Assembly (NCBI GenBank): GCA_050953285.1 | Contig: JBMNMK010000002.1 | Location: forward strand, 496,001-560,000 | Direction of reading: 5' to 3' | Length of the DNA: 64,000 nucleotides | Source of the DNA: Olsenella_K sp050953285 | GTDB taxonomy: Bacteria; Actinomycetota; Coriobacteriia; Coriobacteriales; Atopobiaceae | Part shown: piece after piece, positions 61,009 through 64,000 of the stretch | Layout of the letters: the number at the start of each line of letters is the position of its first letter | Position numbering within the stretch: position 1 is the stretch's first letter | The notes under the pieces: model-generated | The model's database searches: none | Told to the model about the DNA's origin: nothing | Seen by the model: only the letters and a program-made list of their open reading frames with translations | Position numbers and translations under genes: made by a program

Positions 61009-61024
61009 CTTTACTACGCTAAAG
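61009..61024. promoter_or_regulatory. Palindrome CTTTACTACGCTAAAG (candidate operator, proximal copy)
   Basis: A 16-bp imperfect palindrome lying 52 bp before the SBP start. A near-identical copy (one base different) lies at 61071-61086. The centre-to-centre distance is 62 bp, close to six helical turns. Confidence 0.6.
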
Positions 61025-61053
61025 AGCATCTACTGTAATGGCCTTCACGTCAA
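61025..61053 (-). promoter_or_regulatory. Candidate promoter for the amino-acid ABC operon
   Basis: On the minus strand TTGACG (61048-61053) is a good -35 element. GATGCT at 61025-61030 (17-bp spacing), or TAGATG at 61027-61032 (15-bp spacing), could be a weak -10. The elements lie exactly between the two palindromes, so a repressor could block or loop them. Confidence 0.4.
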
Positions 61054-61070
61054 GGTTTTGAATGTAAAAA

Positions 61071-61086
61071 CTTTACTACGATAAAG
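61071..61086. promoter_or_regulatory. Palindrome CTTTACTACGATAAAG (candidate operator, distal copy)
   Basis: This is the second copy of the palindrome and lies just upstream of the -35 element. The rest of 60,958-61,291 shows no gene. Confidence 0.6.
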
Positions 61087-61291
61087 CGCAACCCAATAAA
61101 ACCGCAGCTATAAGGCAAAATTTACGATCTCGCGGGTGCAGATTTTTTCTTGAATATGCACAAAGTGGGTAGTTTTGCTCATCATGTGGCTGAAAAGAGG
61201 GGAGAAATTGTGTGCGAGAAAAACTTCTCTATTCTGCTTGCAATCAGTTTGTGCGTTGTGGATAATAGTCAAGCGCCTGAGGGACATAGAT

Positions 61292-61368
61292 GGTGGGTGT
61301 AGCTCAGTTGGCAGAGCGACGGACCGTGGCTCCGTAGGTCGAGGGTTCGAGCCCCTCTACCCACCCCA
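61292..61368 (+). tRNA. tRNA-His (GTG)
   Basis: A full cloverleaf with encoded CCA. The extra G at -1 pairs with C73, which is specific to tRNA-His. The anticodon loop is CCGTGGC (anticodon GTG). The D-arm contains AGCTCAGTTGGCAGAGC and the T-arm GAGGG-TTCGAGC-CCCTC. Confidence 0.97.
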
Positions 61369-61385
61369 TTTCCTTCTTGGCAGAT

Positions 61386-61461
61386 GGGTCGTTAGCTCAG
61401 TTGGTAGAGCAGGGGACTCTTAATCCCAAGGTCGAGGGTTCGACCCCCTCACGACCCACCA
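61386..61461 (+). tRNA. tRNA-Lys (CTT), copy 1
   Basis: A full cloverleaf from GGGTCGTTAGCTCAG to the encoded CCA. The anticodon loop is CTCTTAA (anticodon CTT). It is identical to the copy at 61506-61581. Confidence 0.97.
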
Positions 61462-61475
61462 TAGTGTTTATCCCG

Positions 61476-61495
61476 CGCACCGAGAGGTGCGTTTT
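61476..61495 (+). terminator. Terminator between the two tRNA-Lys genes
   Basis: CGCACC-GAGA-GGTGCG followed by TTTT: a perfect 6-bp stem, compact and convincing. It suggests the second tRNA-Lys has its own promoter or arose by duplication. Confidence 0.8.
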
Positions 61496-61505
61496 AATTG
61501 CATAT

Positions 61506-61581
61506 GGGTCGTTAGCTCAGTTGGTAGAGCAGGGGACTCTTAATCCCAAGGTCGAGGGTTCGACCCCCTCACGACCCACCA
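61506..61581 (+). tRNA. tRNA-Lys (CTT), copy 2
   Basis: Identical to copy 1 over all 76 nt, including the encoded CCA. The two are separated by 44 bp that hold the terminator and a short AT-rich stretch. Confidence 0.97.
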
Positions 61582-61591
61582 CGTCAGAAGT

Positions 61592-61624
61592 GCCCCGTAG
61601 TCTCAAAAGGCTGCGGGGCTTTTT
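61592..61624 (+). terminator. Rho-independent terminator after the tRNA cluster
   Basis: GCCCCGTAG / CTGCGGGGC (one G-T pair) with a 10-nt loop and TTTTT. Confidence 0.85.
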
Positions 61625-61762
61625 CAACTTATTTTGTAAACATGGTCTCATTCTGCCGAATAACGCAGAAATTCAATGTATGTGGCACAGAGTGATTGTG
61701 TTTCTCTACAATAGTCAAGTATAAGTGTGAAAACGCTACCTTCTCTATCGAAGGAGACGATT

Positions 61763-63001
61763 GTGCATATCAAGAAGATTGCTACCGTTGGCCTAGCAGG
61801 TGCGTTGGCGCTTAGCATGGCACCCATATATGCATTTGCAACCCCCAGTTTGGATGAAGCACGCCAGACTATGGCATCCTTGGGAGATGAGCTCAAGAAT
61901 TCCCAGACAGCACTTTCTCAAGCTGCAGGTGATTATGAGAAGACGCAGTCTGACATAGATGCGACGCAGGCAGAAATAGACCAGACGCAGCAAAACCTCT
62001 TTGAGGCCAAATCTCAGCTGAGTTCAACCATGCGTGATGGCTACAAGAACAACACCTCTCAGACGCTCATGCATCTTGTGATGGCTTCAAGCAGTCTGGA
62101 GAACTTGGTAGACAATCTCTACTATGCGGATAAGGTTTCTGACGCGTATGCTCAGCAGATCAAGACGGTCAATGACCTGCAAACTGAGCTGAGCAATAAG
62201 CTCTCTGACCTGCAGGTTGAACAGGCTCGTCAGCAGGAATACGTAGACTCTGCCCAAAAGGAGGTAGACGCCTATCAGTCCCGTTTGGACGAAGCTACTG
62301 CTTACTACCAGAGCTTGAGCGAGGAGGTTCGCGCGCAGCTGGCCCAAGAGGCTGCTCAAAATGCTGAGGTGGACTCCCAAGGTGTTGTTTCCAACAGCTT
62401 GTCAAACGCCGTTTCTTCTGCTGAGTCACATTCACAGAGCAGCACCAACACAGATAATTCTGGCTCTCAGAACACCTCTGATTCCCAGGATAGCTCTAGC
62501 AATAACCAGACTTCCAACAACGAGAGCGGCAATAACTCGGGTAACAGCAGTTCCAGCGACAGCGGCTCTTCCAACAGCGGATCTTCCAACAGCGGATCTT
62601 CCAACAGCTCCTCCAACAGTGGCTCTTCCAGCAATAGCTCCTCTAACAATTCATCCAGTGGAGCGGTCGAAGGAGGAGGCCTGAGTTCTGTATATGCCAT
62701 GATTGGCGTTCCCTACGTGTGGGGTGGCTACTCTGCCAGCGGCGTCGATTGCTCTGGTCTGGTGTATTACTGCTATGGCTCACGCCGTGGCCGCACAACG
62801 TATGACATGATTGCTTCCCTTCAATCTACCGGTGACTGGAAGACCTCAATGTCAGATCTTTCCGTGGGAGACTTGGTTTTCCCGTCGTCCGGCCATGTGG
62901 GTATCTACATTGGTAACGGCCAGATGATCCATGCGCCTTACCCTGGCAGAACCGTTTGCATTGCCTCTGTTTACAGCTTCATTGGCGGCGGCACCTACTA
63001 A
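61763..63001 (+). CDS. NlpC/P60-family cell-wall endopeptidase with coiled coil and Ser-rich linker
   Basis: This 412-residue secreted hydrolase cleaves peptidoglycan peptides. A signal peptide (IKKIATVGLAGALALSMAPI, ending YAFA) precedes a long coiled coil (about residues 30-200) like that of RipA/CwlO or PcsB-type proteins. A Ser/Asn/Gly linker of about 100 residues follows. The C-terminal NlpC/P60 domain has catalytic Cys in GVDCSGLVYYCY, His in SSGHVGIYIGNG and a later polar HAPYPG. GTG 61763 follows AAGGAG at 7 nt; an upstream GTG at 61727 is less likely. The linker is coded by tandem repeats. Likely role: cell separation or envelope remodelling. Confidence 0.92.
   Translation: MHIKKIATVGLAGALALSMAPIYAFATPSLDEARQTMASLGDELKNSQTALSQAAGDYEKTQSDIDATQAEIDQTQQNLFEAKSQLSSTMRDGYKNNTSQTLMHLVMASSSLENLVDNLYYADKVSDAYAQQIKTVNDLQTELSNKLSDLQVEQARQQEYVDSAQKEVDAYQSRLDEATAYYQSLSEEVRAQLAQEAAQNAEVDSQGVVSNSLSNAVSSAESHSQSSTNTDNSGSQNTSDSQDSSSNNQTSNNESGNNSGNSSSSDSGSSNSGSSNSGSSNSSSNSGSSSNSSSNNSSSGAVEGGGLSSVYAMIGVPYVWGGYSASGVDCSGLVYYCYGSRRGRTTYDMIASLQSTGDWKTSMSDLSVGDLVFPSSGHVGIYIGNGQMIHAPYPGRTVCIASVYSFIGGGTY
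62559..62615 (+). repeat. Tandem repeats in the Ser-rich linker of the NlpC/P60 gene
   Basis: The 15-bp unit GGATCTTCCAACAGC recurs with small changes, coding GSSNS. Such in-frame repeats can change linker length. Confidence 0.6.
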
Positions 63002-63009
63002 CGCACATC

Positions 63010-63594
63010 ATGAGTGAAACTGAGTCACAACTTGAGACGCTCCTCCGCAAGGGGGAGCGTCTCAAAGAAAACATCCTGCATGCACGGACTATCTTTGCGG
63101 GCAAGATTTTTCAGGTCTTGCAGCTTGAGGTTCAATGCCCTAACAAGAGCGTGGCGGTGCGAGAGATTGTGAGACACTCTGGCGGCGCAGGCATCCTTGC
63201 CGTGAAGAACCACAAGATCTGTCTGGTGCGACAATACCGCGTCGCCCTGGCGCGCCCGACGCTGGAGATCCCTGCTGGCAAGTTAGAGGCCGGAGAAGAT
63301 CCCGCGGCCTGCGCCGCCCGAGAACTCAAGGAGGAAACGGGGCTTATCGCCCAAGAGTTTGAGCTGGTGGCAGTGAGTTATGGGAGTCCTGGTTTTACAG
63401 ACGAGAAAACCCACATCTTTGCAGCTCGTGGACTTACGCAGGGAAACGCCCAACCCGATGCGGATGAGTTTTTGGACGTCGTGTGGATTGATCTTGATGA
63501 GGCTCTTTGGGCTATCAAGGCCGAGAAGATCGTGGACTCGAAGACGATCATTGCTATTTATGAAGCGGTGCGACGTGGTGAGAATTGTTCGTAA
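63010..63594 (+). CDS. Nudix hydrolase, ADP-ribose pyrophosphatase type
   Basis: This 194-residue enzyme has the Nudix box GKLEAGEDPAACAARELKEE followed by TGL, near residues 95-117. Upstream ILAVKNHKICLVRQYRVALA and downstream SPGFTDEKTHIFAARGL are typical for ADP-ribose pyrophosphatases. It should hydrolyse ADP-ribose to AMP and ribose 5-phosphate. ATG 63010 lies 8 bp after the NlpC stop but lacks a strong Shine-Dalgarno, so an alternative start near 63050-63100 is possible. It probably shares a transcript with the NlpC gene. Confidence 0.87.
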   Translation: MSETESQLETLLRKGERLKENILHARTIFAGKIFQVLQLEVQCPNKSVAVREIVRHSGGAGILAVKNHKICLVRQYRVALARPTLEIPAGKLEAGEDPAACAARELKEETGLIAQEFELVAVSYGSPGFTDEKTHIFAARGLTQGNAQPDADEFLDVVWIDLDEALWAIKAEKIVDSKTIIAIYEAVRRGENCS

Positions 63595-63631
63595 CACGCA
63601 CGGCGGATATGAGGTATCATAGCTTCCGCTT

Positions 63632-63708
63632 GCTCCCTTAGCCCAGCTGGATAGAGCAGGGGACTTCTAATCCCAAGGTCGCGCGTTCGAATCGCGCAGG
63701 GAGCACCA
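63632..63708 (+). tRNA. tRNA-Arg (TCT)
   Basis: A 77-nt cloverleaf: acceptor GCTCCCT / AGGGAGC, A73 and encoded CCA. The anticodon loop is CTTCTAA (anticodon TCT). The T-arm is GCGCG-TTCGAAT-CGCGC. Confidence 0.96.
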
Positions 63709-63716
63709 GAAAATAC

Positions 63717-63753
63717 AGCCCTGTAGCTGCGTAAATGCGGCTGCAGGGCTTTC
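63717..63753 (+). terminator. Terminator after tRNA-Arg
   Basis: AGCCCTGTAGCTGC pairs with GCGGCTGCAGGGCT (14 bp with two G-T pairs) around a GTAAAT loop. TTCTGTTTGG follows. Confidence 0.75.
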
Positions 63754-63819
63754 TGTTTGGTACAACATTTGATGTGTGCAATGACACTTAGTGACAATTT
63801 TCCTTTGCGGGGTTGAAAG

Positions 63820-64000
63820 TTAACGCTTGAGATAAGGCAGAACGTTACTTACAAGGTCTACATAGGCAATGTGCTCGTGCCAAACATCTAGGAAGCTGTT
63901 GGAGCGGGTCATTGTGTAGTGCTCGCGTACAACCACCCAGGGAGCAGCCTTCCACCTGCTTCGGACATCATCAGCCTGCATAAGAGCGGCACATCGTTTG
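63820..64000 (-). CDS. Partial gene of unknown function (5' part beyond window edge)
   Basis: The last 59 codons of a leftward gene read in from the right edge. They end VREHYTMTRSNSFLDVWHEH, then IAYVDLVSNVLPYLKR and a TAA stop. The amino-acid mix looks like a real protein and the stop lies 110 bp after the tRNA-Arg terminator. I do not recognise the family from this piece. Confidence 0.5.
   Translation of the reverse strand, partial: KRCAALMQADDVRSRWKAAPWVVVREHYTMTRSNSFLDVWHEHIAYVDLVSNVLPYLKR

Overview
The window looks like a chromosome segment of an anaerobic actinobacterium of the order Coriobacteriales, most probably family Atopobiaceae (Atopobium/Lancefieldella/Olsenella group). This is inferred from the gene mix: a phosphoketolase, a fruR-fruK-fruA fructose PTS, a D-lactate-type dehydrogenase, a sortase-anchored Ala-rich surface protein, lysoplasmalogenase and split threonine operons. 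I could not search databases, so the taxon is an inference.

Positions 1 to about 18,600 are an integrated mobile element, visibly GC-richer than the chromosome to its right. From the left it holds a relaxase (cut by the window edge), mobC, an oriT-like repeat region, and a ribbon-helix-helix protein. Next comes a defence-type cassette: a methyltransferase-like protein without a catalytic motif, an Eco57I-type N6-adenine methyltransferase, a GIY-YIG/SF2 helicase and a TrlF-like PHP-ATPase. The helicase gene carries about a dozen small indels. trlF is split by an IS1595 element with a perfect 8-bp target duplication and then cut off by a pile-up of an IS3 element, an IS1634-like transposase, a glycosyltransferase gene and a second, inverted IS3 element. 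The element ends with a YraN-like nuclease, an excisionase, a tyrosine integrase and an att site that matches the 3' half of a tRNA, probably tRNA-Val(GAC), followed by that tRNA's terminator.

Positions 18,690-25,600 hold a rearranged junction (ABC-transporter 3' stub, small inverted-repeat element, truncated IclR regulator), an amidohydrolase, two MFS transporters, a carboxymuconolactone decarboxylase-like protein and an alpha/beta hydrolase. Positions 25,991-29,186 encode a 1063-residue wall-anchored protein whose signal peptide is interrupted by a run of nine Gs. The best start codon is one base out of frame, which points to phase variation.

Positions 29,459-33,604 are the fructose operon plus acylphosphatase. 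Then come a GH3 glycosidase with a membrane tail, a small Cys-rich protein, lysoplasmalogenase, a YhhQ-type transporter, an SDR enzyme, an AlbA_2 protein, Hsp33, two metabolic or repair enzymes, a DedA-like membrane protein, a D-2-hydroxyacid dehydrogenase and the phosphoketolase. Positions 48,335-52,329 hold TelA, an ArsC/Spx-like protein, a phosphatase, a prolyl aminopeptidase and ThrH.

Positions 51,682-58,499 are an aspartate-family block: thrC-thrB-thrH-pip leftward and hom-lysC-asd rightward from a shared divergent control region. Positions 58,515-60,957 are an amino-acid ABC transporter whose promoter is flanked by two near-identical palindromes 62 bp apart. The right end has tRNA-His, two identical tRNA-Lys genes, a NlpC/P60 cell-wall hydrolase, a Nudix hydrolase, tRNA-Arg and a partial gene.
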